The notes beneath the pieces are model-generated. The model worked only from the letters and a program-made list of their open reading frames with translations. It ran no database searches and was not told the DNA's origin. The position numbers were made by a program, and so were the translations under genes. DNA of 64,000 nucleotides from Bog-473 sp963730395 (GTDB lineage: Bacteria; Actinomycetota; Acidimicrobiia; Acidimicrobiales; RAAP-2): contig CAVSSK010000030.1 of the NCBI GenBank assembly GCA_963730395.1, positions 1-64,000 of the forward strand, given 5' to 3'. Of the stretch, positions 1 to 9,623 are shown in pieces; positions within the stretch are counted from its first letter, which is position 1, and each line of letters starts with the position of its first letter.

Positions 1-14
1 CCGCCGGCTACGGC
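1..14 (+). repeat. CGCCGG-core palindromic element, cut by window edge
   Basis: The first bases read CCGCCGGCTACGGC, which matches the right half of the copy at 52,684-52,710 (CGCCGGCTACGGGC). The left arm lies outside the window. Confidence 0.4.
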
Positions 15-440
15 CTCTCCGATTGATAAGAGGGGGAGCCGGCACTGCCATAGACCCAGTGCCGTACGGCAGTGCGCTTCCTACCTGGTTCCACCATCGG
101 CCCACATCACCAAGCGAAACCAGTGCACGGTGCAGGTCATTGCTTGCCCGAAGGATGCTCTCATCCACCTCAGCACCAGTCGTGAGTTCCCGTCGGGCCC
201 GCAGGCGATTGACTGCAATCGCCGCCTCCTCCAACACGACGACGGCGGCTGTTCGTCACCGCTGGGATTCCTCACGGGGAGGGAAGTCTCAGAGGCTCCA
301 CGAGGTGCAGACACCTCGATCCGTGAACGCTGCCTTACCCGAGATCGGTGCTCACGGATGCTCACCACCAGCACCGGCGCCATGGCCACCACAACCGCAA
401 AGAGCATGAATGGGATCGCAATCAGGAATGCAATGGACAT
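1..440 (-). CDS. small single-pass membrane protein, frameshifted, partial
   Basis: An ATG at 440 opens a reading frame with one hydrophobic helix at residues 5-27 (FLIAIPFMLFAVVVAMAP) followed by an Arg-rich stretch, so the rest should be cytoplasmic. Near 245 the protein-like reading moves to another frame (VLEEAAIAVNRLRARREL, then an acidic helical stretch) and runs to the left edge without a stop. I do not recognise the family. Function is unknown and the break may be a sequencing indel. Confidence 0.4.
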
Positions 441-733
441 ATCTAGTTCGCAAGTACCGCTGGCGACGCCCGCGTTCTCCTTTCACCTGCATTGTGGACG
501 CCGAAACATGAGACGAGGATGAGAGGAGGGTGAGAATCATCTAAGGAGTCCGCGACATTGCGACTTGAAATATGACGGTTGTTCACCATACGTTGCAGTT
601 GGACTACGACCCTTGGAATCGGCTGAGGATCGCGCCCCATCGATCGCCGATTGGAGATGGCGCGTCAACGAGGGTCACACGCCTGGGCCTTGCTTCCTTG
701 GCCGAGGTCCGACGGAACAGGTCAGGGCAACGT

Positions 734-760
734 GTCCCCAATCGCCGGCAGGGGTGGGAC
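734..760 (+). repeat. CGCCGG-core palindromic element
   Basis: Arms GTCCC(C)A and TGGGAC flank a loop containing CGCCGGC. It lies 60-86 bases upstream of the methyltransferase start at 820. Confidence 0.5.
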
Positions 761-819
761 CCTGCGGCACCCTGGGGAAATATGGACTCCGATTCGCAGC
801 TCGTCATAACGTCTACGCC

Positions 820-1671
820 ATGGACGCGGATGAGACGCATGCGCTCGGCTGCAAGCGGGTCGACGACGATCCGAATGTCTCGGTTCTCCTCGAAACGATG
901 GAGGCCACCGGGCGCTGGGAAGCCACCTTTCGACTTCGCGCATGGGAACGCGAGCAGCTGAACCTCGACCCTGGTCAACGGCTCCTCGACGTCGGCTGCG
1001 GCCTGGGCGATGCCGCCCTCGCCTTAGCTGACGATCTTGGAAACGATGGAGAGATAGTCGGCATCGACGCCTCGGCGGAGATGATCGCAGGTGCCCGATC
1101 GCGGGCGCGGACAGCGAGGTGTCGGGTCCGGTTAACGGTCGGCAACGCACTTGAGCTTGCCGAGCCGAACAGCACTTTCGATGCCGTTCGATCCGAACGG
1201 ACTCTGCAGTGGTTGACCGATCCCAAAGCAGCAGTCGCCGAGATGGCCCGCGTGCTACGACCAGGCGGACTCCTCTCACTCATTGAGACCGACTGGTCAA
1301 CGTTCGAAATCGACGTCGGCGACGACGAACTCGCCAAGCGAGTTCACGACGCCATGCAGATCGAGCGACGCCGAGCGTCCAACATCGGGCGCCGGCTCGC
1401 TGACCTCGTCCACGACATCGGATTTGAACTGGTGGATGAAACGACCGGCACACAGCATTGGACTGACTGGAATCCCGACGAGTCGCCTGCTCCCTACGGG
1501 TGCTTTTCGATGTCCAGTCTCGCGGAGGACCTCATTGATGCCGGACAACTCGGCGCGGACGACCGGGAGTGGTTCGTGTCGACCATTCACTCGGCTGCAC
1601 GCGAAGGCCGCTTTTCGATGGCTCTCACGATGTTCGGGGTCGTTGCTGTAGCAAGTCGGAGCGCGCCGTAG
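820..1671 (+). CDS. class I SAM-dependent methyltransferase
   Basis: An intact 283-residue cytoplasmic methyltransferase of the UbiE/Methyltransf_11 type. Motif I is LLDVGCGLGDAALALA (about residues 55-70); the acidic end of strand 2 is IVGIDAS; the motif after strand 4 is FDAVRSERTLQWL and post-motif III is RVLRPGGLLSLIE. I chose the ATG at 820 because the frame upstream (open from 565) carries no protein-like sequence and contains a palindromic element at 734-760. The substrate cannot be read from sequence. It sits alone, divergent from nothing, in the accessory block, and its codon use is like its neighbours. Confidence 0.85.
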   Translation: MDADETHALGCKRVDDDPNVSVLLETMEATGRWEATFRLRAWEREQLNLDPGQRLLDVGCGLGDAALALADDLGNDGEIVGIDASAEMIAGARSRARTARCRVRLTVGNALELAEPNSTFDAVRSERTLQWLTDPKAAVAEMARVLRPGGLLSLIETDWSTFEIDVGDDELAKRVHDAMQIERRRASNIGRRLADLVHDIGFELVDETTGTQHWTDWNPDESPAPYGCFSMSSLAEDLIDAGQLGADDREWFVSTIHSAAREGRFSMALTMFGVVAVASRSAP

Positions 1672-1724
1672 AGCTCTTCGATCGTTGGAGCTGGGTGCCC
1701 CCGAACAGTGACGCCGGGACGAGG

Positions 1725-2290
1725 TCACGGATTCGCGGTCGTACCCGTCATTCTGACCACTTCTTCGAGCAGCTCCCTTGCTTCAGCCGGATTCAGTAGA
1801 GCGAGGTGGCATCCCGAGAAGCGATCGTCCTCGGTCACGTCTGCGACAGCGCCGGGCGGTGGTTTTGGGTCTGTGGCCGCCAACGGGAGTTCGAGCTCTG
1901 CGAGCACGAGACCATAGAGCGAACCACTGAACTCATCGACTGAAAGAGTCGCTCCACCCACTGGCCAATGCCGACGCTCTTGACCAAGACCGCCGCCTCG
2001 AGCTGTGCCATGAAGTCAAACTCAGGCTCGGTGAGGTACATGTTGGTCAGGCGGACAAGACCTGGACGGTCTGGATCTTCCCGCACCTTCTGGCCGAGCT
2101 TGTAGACAACGCTCCGACCAGTCCGCATCTGCCGGAGCCGCAGCGTCGATTGGCGGAAGTATCTGTCGAGAATCTCGATGGGTTCGAGTGCGGCTTCCGG
2201 AAGGCCAGACAGAAGCCACCGGTGCTCAGGTTCGACCCGCGGATACGCCCCCTCCCCCGGAGTCCTCTCGATCACGGCTCCAGTATGCAC
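1725..2290 (-). CDS. CYTH-domain protein, one frameshift
   Basis: CYTH proteins form a beta-tunnel that binds triphosphate-containing substrates with divalent metal. The first part (from 2290) has EHRWLLSGLPE, then DRYFRQSTLRLRQMRTG and VVYKLGQK, which are the early strands with their basic residues. After a break near 1,960-1,975 the C-terminal part continues in another frame with GLVLAELELP, the characteristic late CYTH strand. Both halves are needed for one fold, so one gene with a single-base indel is the best reading. Whether it is a triphosphatase, adenylate cyclase or inactive relative is not visible. A palindromic element starts just outside its start codon. Confidence 0.6.
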
Positions 2291-2292
2291 CC

Positions 2293-2320
2293 TGCCCCAG
2301 TTCGCCGGGACTGTGTGTGG
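2293..2320 (+). repeat. CGCCGG-core palindromic element
   Basis: TGCCCCAGT-TCGCCGGG-ACTG, with a CAGT/ACTG stem, sits in the 80-base gap between the divergent CYTH and methyltransferase starts. Confidence 0.5.
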
Positions 2321-2371
2321 AGACTACGGCCGCTACGAACGGGGTGCAGGAGACTACGGAAGGGATCGGAA

Positions 2372-3135
2372 ATGGGCGAGGATGACCGAGTGGATTCTCG
2401 AAGTGCGCCGTACTATCGGCAGTCCCTCGCCCTGGTCCACCACCTGGGATTCGGATTTCACGCCGACATGGTGGCGCCCGGCATCCTGAGGCTCCTCGAG
2501 CCCATCCGTGACCGGGACGGGCTGGTTGTGGAGCTTGGCTGCGGTAGTGGGTTGCTCACTCGCCATCTCCAAGATTCCGGTCATCGGGTGATCGCCACCG
2601 ATGCCTCGCCAGCCATGCTCTCGCTCGCTCACGAAACTGCTCCCGAGATCGAGCAGTTCGCCGAACTGGTCCTTCCCGACGATGAGATTCCGCCCTGCGA
2701 CGCCATTGTCGCTGTGGGCCATCCCTTCAGCTACCTGCCCGACGAGGAGTCGATCGACCGGGCGTTGATCGCCGCGGCCGCGGCACTCCGGCCGGGCGGG
2801 GTCCTGGCGGTCGACATCTGCGACCTGGAGTGGGGGGTAGCCCGGTAAAGGAGCCCCGAACCTCGGCCGTGTCGGAGAGGACTGGGCGATCGTCACCGAG
2901 TTCTCGATGCCCTCACCGGCGCGGTTCGTGAGGCAAATGGCCGTGTTTGTCCGCAACCAGGACGGATCCTGGAGCCGTGACGACGAACGGCACGACAACG
3001 TGCTCATCGATACCTCACGGCTGCCGAGCCTGCTCGCTGATCACCAAGTCGATGCGACCGTTGGTGCCGCCTTCGGAGCCGAAACTCTGCTACCGGGCCT
3101 CCGCGGTGGTGATCGGCCATCGCCGCACGTCCTGA
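2372..3135 (+). CDS. class I SAM-dependent methyltransferase, two frameshifts
   Basis: Residues from the ATG at 2372 give motif I VVELGCGSGLLTRHL, then VIATDASPAML and the post-motif III segment ALRPGGVLAVDICDLEWG. The frame then stops at 2846, but the protein resumes one base later (NLGRVGEDWAIVTEFSMPSP, then FVRNQDGSWSRDDERHDN). A second one-base slip near 3,107 restores VVIGHRRTS and a TGA at 3133-3135. Both slips are single extra bases, as expected for sequencing indels. Family: small-molecule methyltransferase of unknown substrate. A GGAAGGGA ribosome site precedes the start. Confidence 0.75.
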
Positions 3136-3170
3136 TGGCCTGGGTGAGTTCCTAACGGCAGTCAAGCCCC

Positions 3171-4581
3171 TCACGCCACATTTTCGCTAGCGTCTTTTCG
3201 TGGCGGGTCGGTGGCCGGAGCGACCTTCTGGGCCGACTCCTTTCTGCCTCGACCCGCCGCCCTGTTCTTCAGGACTTTGGCCGGGGTGTTGCGACGACGG
3301 GCGGCGCGGACTCTGGGGTCAATCTTGAAGCGGTCGGCGCATGCAGCTTTGCCTTCGGCCTCGGTGATCGCTTCGCCGTCTTCGTCTCGGAGGTCGTGAG
3401 AGCTCTCCTTTGCGCCAGCAGGCGGCGATCCGGATGATGAGGACGGCCGAGAAGCGAGCACAGCGTGGAGTTGTGGTGCTTGCCCTCGACCATGACCAGT
3501 CGGTAGTAGCGCTGAGCCAGCGTGGGGTCGATGTGGCGAGCGTGATCGGCTACCAGGTAGAGGGCCTGCCGCAGGCCGGCATAACCGGCCTTGGTGATGC
3601 CCTTGTGCGCCGCCACTAGTCCGGACTGGTCGATCTTGGGCACAAAACCGGTGAAGGAGCGCACACAGGCCAGGTTGGCGAAGCGGTTGAAGTCGCCCGC
3701 GTTGGCCAAGATGGCCGCAGAGAGAATCTATTCCGAGCCCCGGCGCCGAAGCGACGACGCCCTTGGGATCGGCCTCGTCATAGAGAACGGCGATCCGCTT
3801 GTCGGCGGCGGCGATCTCGTCGTCGAGCTGGCGCAGCACCCGGACTTCCGACGCGATGTCGTGGGCCAACTCGGTGAAGTCGATGCCCCCGCCTGACCAC
3901 AGGGCCAGGGTCTCGCTCGCCATGGCCAAGAGCTCGTCGGCCTTGTCCTGGCGCCACAGTCCCGAACTCGAGCGGATCAACAAGGCGGCGAGGCGAGTGC
4001 GCCCGAGGCGCTTGAGCGCCCGTGGATCTGCGTATTTCTCCAATATGACCAGGGCCGTTTTGGAGGCGGTGGCCGATCCGAGGGAATCAGCCCAACCCGG
4101 ACCCAACAGCTCGACCAGTGCCTCGAGACGCAGGCTGGCCGCAGTGCGGCGCTTGACCAGGCTGGAGCGGTGACGGACGGCCCGGCGCAGTGACTGCGCC
4201 GGGCCGAGGTTGTCGATGCCGCGGAGGCCCTCGGGGTGCAGCATCGGCAGGCGAGCCAGCACCCGTGAATCCAACCGGTCGGTCTTGGTGTGCTTGTTGT
4301 AGTAGTCGCGAAGATCTGCCGACTGCTCGGGTGGCACCAAGATCACCGTGGCACCCCGTGCTTGGAGCCAAGCGGACACGGGCACCCAGGCGTTGCGGGT
4401 CGGCTTGAGGATGACGGTCACTGAGGCACCGTCGGGGATCTTGGACCACAGGCGCTCGAAGATCAGCGGTCGTCGTGCGGAACTTCCATGACGACCATAG
4501 GAACTCGCCTCGTTCGTCGGCCAGGCTGTCACGGTGGTCGGCCCGACAGGCGAGGTCGATGCCCAACCTCACTTCACTCAT
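3171..4581 (-). CDS. IS110-family transposase, several frameshifts
   Basis: IS110 recombinases have an N-terminal RuvC-like DEDD domain and a C-terminal serine-containing Tnp domain. The start (ATG at 4581) gives EVRLGIDLACRADHRDSLAD, the first DEDD strand; the next frame gives VTVILKPTRNAWVPVSAWLQ and DKADELLAMASETLALW. The C-terminal SAPGLG motif and ANAGDFNRFANLACVRSFTG belong to the Transposase_20 domain. Frames change near 4,465, 3,720 and twice near 3,420, so the gene as written is non-functional or badly sequenced. Unlike the second IS110-type gene at 12.5 kb it has a Lys/Arg-rich tail. IS110 elements lack clear terminal repeats and I could not fix the ends. Confidence 0.75.
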
Positions 4582-5205
4582 GACGTGGTCCTTTCGCTCG
4601 ATGGCTGATCGGTCGGCCCTTCGTCGTCGACCGGTGCACGTTCCGCAAGGGTGTGACCATCCAGACATTCAGAAGCAGGGGTCCGACTCCATGATCGGCC
4701 GCCGAGTTCCAGAAAAGGGATGCACGTGCGTCGGGAGGCTCGTCTAGTCGACGATCACCGTTGAGGAGTCGAACTGTCGCTCGCTCCGATCCCCGTAAAG
4801 TCAAGCCAGAAGAACCGACCCGACGCACCCTACGAAGGGCTTCCGCCTAGTCGGTGGATGCCCGAGGACCAACGCTAAATGTCCCCGAACATCCATCATC
4901 TTCGTACCAGCAACTGCCCCAATCGCCGGGCCTGTGTCAGCAAGTTGATCGGGGCGTGCCTCATAATGATGCGGTGGGGTCATCGAAGTCCCGTCGGTCG
5001 GAGAAGCGATCCAAGCGATCGCCTGAGCGGCATCTTCCGCCGGTACGGGGCGGGAGCATGGATCCCATTCCGGCTGCGAACCCGATGACTCTTGAGGGCT
5101 ACATCGAGGGCTTTGGCAAACTTTGCCCCTGAAACGCATCTTCGGAAGGCGACGACACAAGTAGGTCCCCTATCCCCGTACGCCGGCTTTGGGCACAATG
5201 TTCAG
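4582..5205. other. gap holding IS110 flank and palindromic elements, no gene
   Basis: No protein-like frame is visible. The part next to the transposase start (4,582 to about 4,750) is where an IS110 element would keep its non-coding end. Palindromic elements occur at 4,915-4,936 (TGCCCCAATCGCCGGG) and 5,166-5,195; a partial one (GTCCCCGAAC) is near 4,881. Confidence 0.4.
5166..5195 (+). repeat. CGCCGG-core palindromic element
   Basis: CCCCGTACGCCGGCTTTGGG lies 11-40 bases upstream of the SET gene start; another copy follows the stop of that gene. Confidence 0.55.
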
Positions 5206-5731
5206 GTGGCTGAGGCACCACCCGAGACCCTCTGGGTCCATCCGCACCTTGCTGTCAGGGACTCAAGCATCGAAGGGAGGGGACTCTTTGCTACGGACGA
5301 ACTCCCCACGGGCGAGGTCGTCCTTCGCCTCAACGGTCGGCTCGTCTCGACAAAAGAACTGGGTCGGCTGATCGAGCACGCAAATGCCGACCCCTCACAT
5401 TCCTACGTGGACACTCTCACCATCTACGAGGACGCGGACCTTGTCTTGCCGCCAGGGACCCTGATCCACTTCGGCAACCACAGCTGCGATCCCAATATGT
5501 GGCACGTGGGCCCCTATGAGATCGCCACGCGGCGCTGTTGGCGTCGGCGAAGAACTGACCATCGACTACGGCACTCAGTCGGGAGCCGCTGGGTTCTCAA
5601 TGGCCTGTAGTTGTGGCTCTCCGATCTGTCGGGGCGTGGTCTCGAGTAACGACTGGCACCTGCCCGAACTCCAGGCGCGATACCGCCACCACTGGGTTCC
5701 GGCTCTGGAAGCTCGGATCGCAGCCGGATGA
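5206..5731 (+). CDS. SET-domain protein, one frameshift
   Basis: SET domains transfer methyl groups from SAM to lysine. The GTG at 5206 opens HPHLAVRDSSIEGRGLFA, the first SET strand with the GRGLFA turn. NHSCDPN (near 5,486), which binds SAM, follows. After a break near 5,530 the frame continues with VGVGEELTIDYGT, carrying the catalytic tyrosine, and a post-SET CSCGSPICRG zinc motif. The protein is about 175 residues, a minimal SET core. The target is unknown; bacterial SET proteins often methylate ribosomal or chromosomal proteins. It is flanked on both sides by palindromic elements, like a cassette. Start choice is weak because no clear ribosome site is seen. Confidence 0.75.
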
Positions 5732-5734
5732 GAC

Positions 5735-5758
5735 TGCCCCAATACGCCGGCACTGGGC
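5735..5758 (+). repeat. CGCCGG-core palindromic element
   Basis: TGCCCCAATACGCCGGCACT followed by GGGC begins 4 bases after the SET stop, between two convergent genes. It could act as a terminator hairpin there. Confidence 0.55.
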
Positions 5759-5772
5759 TGGCCGATCGGCAC

Positions 5773-6459
5773 CTAGGCCTCAATTGGCGGCGATGCTCGA
5801 GGAGGAAGCGATCGACCGCTTCGTTCGCCGCTCCTTTGATCCCCCGATAGAGGTACTCCTCGTCCCAGTGCTCCGGCGACACCGCGTCGAGATCGTCGTG
5901 ATAGCTCGTAAAGGAGTGCCTGATAGGCCCGCGTACCGAGGGCAGCGCGCTCGTCGAGGGTGAGCTTGCGGGTCCGACCGACTCGGCCACTGCCGACGAC
6001 GGCTGCATGCGCTGCGGTCTCCTTGGAGATACGCCGTGCGAGCTCCTGGTGTTCCGGGCCAAAAGCGAGGAAGCGCACGATGGCGTCTTCCAGTTCGCCT
6101 CTGTAACGGTCTCCGTGACGCTCGCGGGACAGAGCTCCAAGGGCACGTTTGGCTTCTCGACGTTCGGCGGTCGCTTCGGCGCGCAACTGAGCTTCCGCAA
6201 TCGCCTGGCTCGGCGCCCACAGTCCGAGGAGTCGGCGGTGCTGGCGATGCCCGCTTCGCGGTTGCCACGACAACCAGTAGGAGCCCGCTCCCTTGACGGT
6301 CCGGGTCAAGAAGGCATCGCCAGAAGGCAGGAACTCCCAGTCAGCAGGAATCTCAATATCTCCGTACTCGGGATTCCACTGACCATTCTTGGTCGCGTAG
6401 ACGTCGAGATGCAGGGCACCCAGGGCTTCGGAATCGGGCGGGGCCTCCGCATCGTCCAC
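5773..6459 (-). CDS. DUF2293-like protein, frameshifted
   Basis: The readable core has DVYATKNGQWNPEYGDIEIP and FLPSGDAFLTRTVK, a long Arg/Ala-rich helix, then VGSGRVGRTRKLTLDERAAL. I associate this pattern with DUF2293 proteins from memory. Near 5,925 the frame slips and the expected end IRHSFTSYHDDLDAV and AVDRFLLEHRR continues in a different frame. The GTG at 6459 is unlikely to be the true start, because the same frame extends upstream through HFRDSGPALLAERIASAKAL to a stop near 6,555, with an ATG just before it in another frame. Function unknown. Confidence 0.5.
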   Translation of the reverse strand: MDDAEAPPDSEALGALHLDVYATKNGQWNPEYGDIEIPADWEFLPSGDAFLTRTVKGAGSYWLSWQPRSGHRQHRRLLGLWAPSQAIAEAQLRAEATAERREAKRALGALSRERHGDRYRGELEDAIVRFLAFGPEHQELARRISKETAAHAAVVGSGRVGRTRKLTLDERAALGTRAYQALLYELSRRSRRGVAGALGRGVPLSGDQRSGERSGRSLPPRASPPIEA

Positions 6460-6616
6460 ACCCAGAGCCTTGGCCGATGCGATCCGCTCCGCAAGCAGCG
6501 CTGGACCAGAGTCTCTGAAGTGCGCACCGTACCGGCGTTCTGGGACATTACCCCTACCACCGGTGCAGAGTGCTCGTTGTCAGCACCTTCCGTTCTGTGG
6601 GAGGCATTGGCTCGGC

Positions 6617-7177
6617 CTACCTCCAAGGGCGCGGGTCACTCGGAAGAAGCGACCACGACACGAGGTCCTGACGGTGACCCTTGATCGGTTCATAGGACCG
6701 CAAAACCCCTTCTCGTGTGAACCCCAGCCTTGCCGCCAGCTGGTTCGATGCTTTGTTCTCGGGTGAATTACCAAGAAGACGTGCTCAATGCCTTTAGAGA
6801 ACCCCCAGTCAATGAGGAGGCTGAGTGCTCGAGAAGCAATGCCTCGGCCACGCTCTGAGGCAACAACCCAGTAGTGCGCCTCGGCGCTCACGTGTCGAGG
6901 ATTGAAGTTCAGACCCACCTGCCCCAGGAGATGATCGTCGTGTGCATCGACGACGGCGAAACGAGGATGGCCCATAGGCCACCGCTCATTGCTGGGTGCC
7001 AATCCACTCGCCAGCCTCTCCCTCAGTGAGCCCGTCCTTCATGAAGGTGAAACGGAGGATGTCCGGGTCCCGACAAGCTGAGGCGACCGCGGCAGCATCG
7101 CTCGCCCGGAACGGACGAAGAGCTACACCACTACCTTGTAGTCGCGGCTTTGGCGGGACCCACTCCATGTCGTCCAT
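6617..7177 (-). CDS. GNAT acetyltransferase (RimJ/RimL type), two frameshifts
   Basis: N-acetyltransferase that would use acetyl-CoA. The start (ATG at 7177, alternative 7168) gives VALRPFRASDAAAVASACRD. After a slip near 6,995 the middle reads FAVVDAHDDHLLGQVGLNF and WVVASERGRGIASRALSLLI, the latter containing the Q/RxxGxG/A acetyl-CoA loop. A second slip near 6,750 restores ENKASNQLAARLGFTREGVL, the usual GNAT end, and a TAG at 6617. The substrate is unknown. A palindromic element lies upstream, shared with the divergent lipoprotein gene. Confidence 0.75.
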
Positions 7178-7197
7178 TCTGTCGGCTCCCGAATATG

Positions 7198-7222
7198 GCG
7201 CCCACAGCCGGCGCACTGGGAC
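7198..7222 (+). repeat. CGCCGG-core palindromic element
   Basis: CGCCCACAGCCGGCGCACTG plus GGAC, with CCCA/TGGG arms, in the divergent promoter gap between the acetyltransferase (7177) and the lipoprotein (7272). Confidence 0.5.
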
Positions 7223-7271
7223 ACTCTTGCCGTGAACACGGTCCCATACCTCGGAGTGGTGAACTCTGTGC

Positions 7272-7839
7272 ATGAGGCACATGACTTCGCACGCCGGGGG
7301 GCTACTTGTGGCAGTCGCCATAGCCTCTTCGTTTGCCTTGGGCTCCTGTTCCAGCAGTGGTGGAAACAACACACAGCAGCCCGATCGCAACGTGGCGAGT
7401 CGTTGTACGGCGACAACGGTGCACTACCACCCATACCAGGGGGTAGAGGCGGGCTTGACGCAACTTCCGTGGATCACGGCATCGCCCCCGTCGGCCGACC
7501 TTGTGGGACATCTCTTCTATTACGACCGTCGGAACGCTTGGAAGAGGAATCGGCTTTCGCAGCTGCGCATGTACAGCGGCGGAGCGAGTCCCGACGGCCG
7601 TCTCAGCATGAAGATCCTCTGGGACCTGCGTCGTGCCAGCCCGCCGCCATTCCTCGACGTGCTGGCAACAAGGATCGACGGGCCCGGCTCGCTTTCCAAC
7701 AGCTACCTGCGACTCGAGCTCGGACCCGTCCCAATTCCCATTGATTATCGACATATCGACGCCGGGGTGCTGGAGACTGACCCTGAAGGCGGGAGCGACG
7801 ACCGGCCACGTCGTCATTGATGTCGTGCCGGGGAAGTAG
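7272..7839 (+). CDS. secreted lipoprotein of unknown function, one frameshift
   Basis: The N-terminus is a lipoprotein signal: hydrophobic LLVAVAIASSFALGSC with LGSC as lipobox, so the mature protein would be anchored at Cys on the outer face of the membrane. The mature part includes WDLRRASPPPFLDVLATRID. After a slip near 7,738 it ends GCWRLTLKAGATTGHVVIDV, which looks like a final beta-sandwich strand pair seen in other actinobacterial secreted proteins. No catalytic motif is visible. Palindromic elements lie before the gene and 27 bases after its stop. Confidence 0.6.
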
Positions 7840-7865
7840 ACCACGGTGCGAATGCCACAGTGGGC

Positions 7866-7887
7866 GCCCATAGCCGGCGTTATGGGC
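7866..7887 (+). repeat. CGCCGG-core palindromic element, best stem
   Basis: Perfect 7-base arms GCCCATA and TATGGGC enclose the loop GCCGGCGT, just after the lipoprotein stop. Confidence 0.6.
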
Positions 7888-7969
7888 TAGGCCGAGTCGT
7901 CGCAAGCCCCGATGTTCTGGGACGTCTGGCGACGAGCGCCGTGTGATGCCTGTCGGGGAATGAGGAAGC

Positions 7970-8303
7970 TCACCGGCTTCGCCGAGGAGCAGCACCCGCC
8001 TCCCACCAGTCGGGCTCCTCACCGGTCGTGCAAGTATTCACGCATCCGCGCCGCTTGCAGCCACGGGCCCCCACTCGATCCGCAGAACTTCCACAGTTCG
8101 GTCGCCGATCGCTTGTAGTGGTGAATCAGGTCGTCGAGATCAAACTCGTCGATCTCGCCGGCATCGAGACGGACGAAGCCGGCTCGCACGTGCTCCAACA
8201 AGCCCCGTAACTGCTCCTGGTGATAGGCGCCGATCAGCTCCCTCGCAGCCCGCCCCTCGGCCTTATCCGTCGAGCTTCGGTGCGTGTCACCGCTCACAGC
8301 CAC
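7970..8303 (-). CDS. small helical protein of unknown function, one frameshift
   Basis: A charged, cytoplasmic protein of about 110 residues with ELIGAYHQEQLRGLLEHV and EIDEFDLDDLIHHYKRSATE. It then slips near 8,018 to end EEPDWWEAGAAPRRSR at a TGA (7,970-7,972). I recall similar small actinobacterial proteins but no function. The start at 8303 is the first ATG; residues 15-20 could also be the true beginning. Confidence 0.55.
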
Positions 8304-8382
8304 GCCTCAGACGCTACCTCGGCACGGCGCCCAGCCGCCCGGTGCCGTGCGTCTCCGCACCGGCGTTCGGGTATACCCCGGT

Positions 8383-8828
8383 TCAATCTCCTGCTCCACC
8401 GGCGAGACGGAGGGCGAGGATGGTTGGGTCTTCGGTCCTTGACTCGGGGTTGGCATCGAAGACGGCAAGGATGCTGCCATGCGTACGGACGGCCGCACTA
8501 CGAACTTCTCGCCAGGCTGCCAAGTTTGGATGCTCGAAGTCTCGGCACGCCTCCGCTGGAGTCAAGCGATCAATGGCTTCATCGAGTTGGTCAAGGACAG
8601 CGTGTAGCTGTTCGTGCCGCCGCTGTGGCCCAAGACCGTGGCCAAGACGACAGCTGGCCGGGGATGGTCTCCGTGGCATGCGAAGGGGAACCACGGCTCT
8701 TCATCTTCACCCCGGAGTCCGACCCCAAAGAGCCGTGGGCACGCCCACTCAGGGATGGCTGCTTCGTATCGTTCGCAAGCGGCGATCACCTCTTCCCTCG
8801 TCACCCAGCGATCAGGCCGTCGGCTCAT
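8383..8828 (-). CDS. unknown protein, one frameshift
   Basis: The first half (from 8828) reads VTREEVIAACERYEAAIPEW and RGEDEEPWFPFACHGDHPR. Near 8,612 it slips to QLHAVLDQLDEAIDRLTPAE and continues to a stop at 8383 (DPTILALRLAGGAGD). About 148 residues with no membrane segment. Not recognised. The two halves are joined only on amino-acid plausibility. Confidence 0.45.
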
Positions 8829-8882
8829 GAGCAGATTCTGCTCGATCTCCGGTGTCGTAATCCGGCGGCGGCGAAGTGGGGC

Positions 8883-8914
8883 AGTGCCTGATTAGCTGGC
8901 CGGGCCCAGGCACT
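8883..8914 (+). repeat. inverted repeat with GCCGGG core
   Basis: Perfect 8-base arms AGTGCCTG (8883-8890) and CAGGCACT (8907-8914) around an 18-base loop containing GGCCGGGCC. It is 91-122 bases upstream of the sigma factor gene and resembles the other palindromes in its core. Confidence 0.5.
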
Positions 8915-9004
8915 CCGTTTTCTCTCGGCAGCGTATTCTTTTAGATCTCCGCCTCCCTGCCGGCTCCTGGGAACTCCTATCCGGTTGGCGGACAATAAGT
9001 AGCA

Positions 9005-9623
9005 ATGGGAGACGACGGTTCGCCTCCAACTGACGCCGACTTAGTGGCGGCCTCGCTACACGAGCCTCAACGGTTCGCCCACCTCTTCGACCGTCACGCA
9101 CAAGCGGTGTATCGCTACGCCGCGTCGGGTCAGGTCGGGCGAGGTGGACGACGTGGTATCCGAGACCTTCATGGTTGCTTTCCGCTCTCGAGTCCGCTAC
9201 GACTCCGCCTACGAGGGCGCTCGGCCGTGGCTCCTCGGCATCGCAACCAACGTCCTACGCCAGCACCGCCGGTCCGAAATCCGACGCCTCGCTCGCCTTA
9301 GGGCCTTCGTCCATACGCCCGATCCCGGTTTGGACCCAGCGGATAGCGCCAGCGCTGCGGTCGACGGCGCTGCCGAGTCTGATCGCGTCCTCTGGCCGTA
9401 GCCAGACTCGACGATCGCTACCGGGACGTCCTCTTGCTGGCGGCCAGCGCCGACCTCTCCTACGAAGAGATCGCACGAGCGCTCGGACTCCCGGTTGGCA
9501 CCGTCCGGTCACGCTTAGCTGCGTGGGCGTGGAGAGCGGCTCGGGAACGCTGGCGTGCGGACGGGCAGACAAGACCACGGCAATCGTCGGTCCAAACCGT
9601 CCACCGAAGGGAGCCTCGGATGA
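9005..9623 (+). CDS. ECF-type RNA polymerase sigma factor, two or more frameshifts
   Basis: Region 2 is split: DADLVAASLHEPQRFAHLFD (from the ATG at 9005) and, after a slip near 9,130, VDDVVSETFMVAFRSR followed by ARPWLLGIATNVLRQHRR. Region 4 follows a second slip near 9,395: RLDDRYRDVLLLAASADLSY, then EEIARALGLPVGTVRSRLA, the helix-turn-helix. The gene appears to end at TGA 9621-9623, overlapping the next start (ATGA at 9620). The partner gene downstream is membrane-anchored, so the pair probably forms a signal-responsive regulator. Confidence 0.75.
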
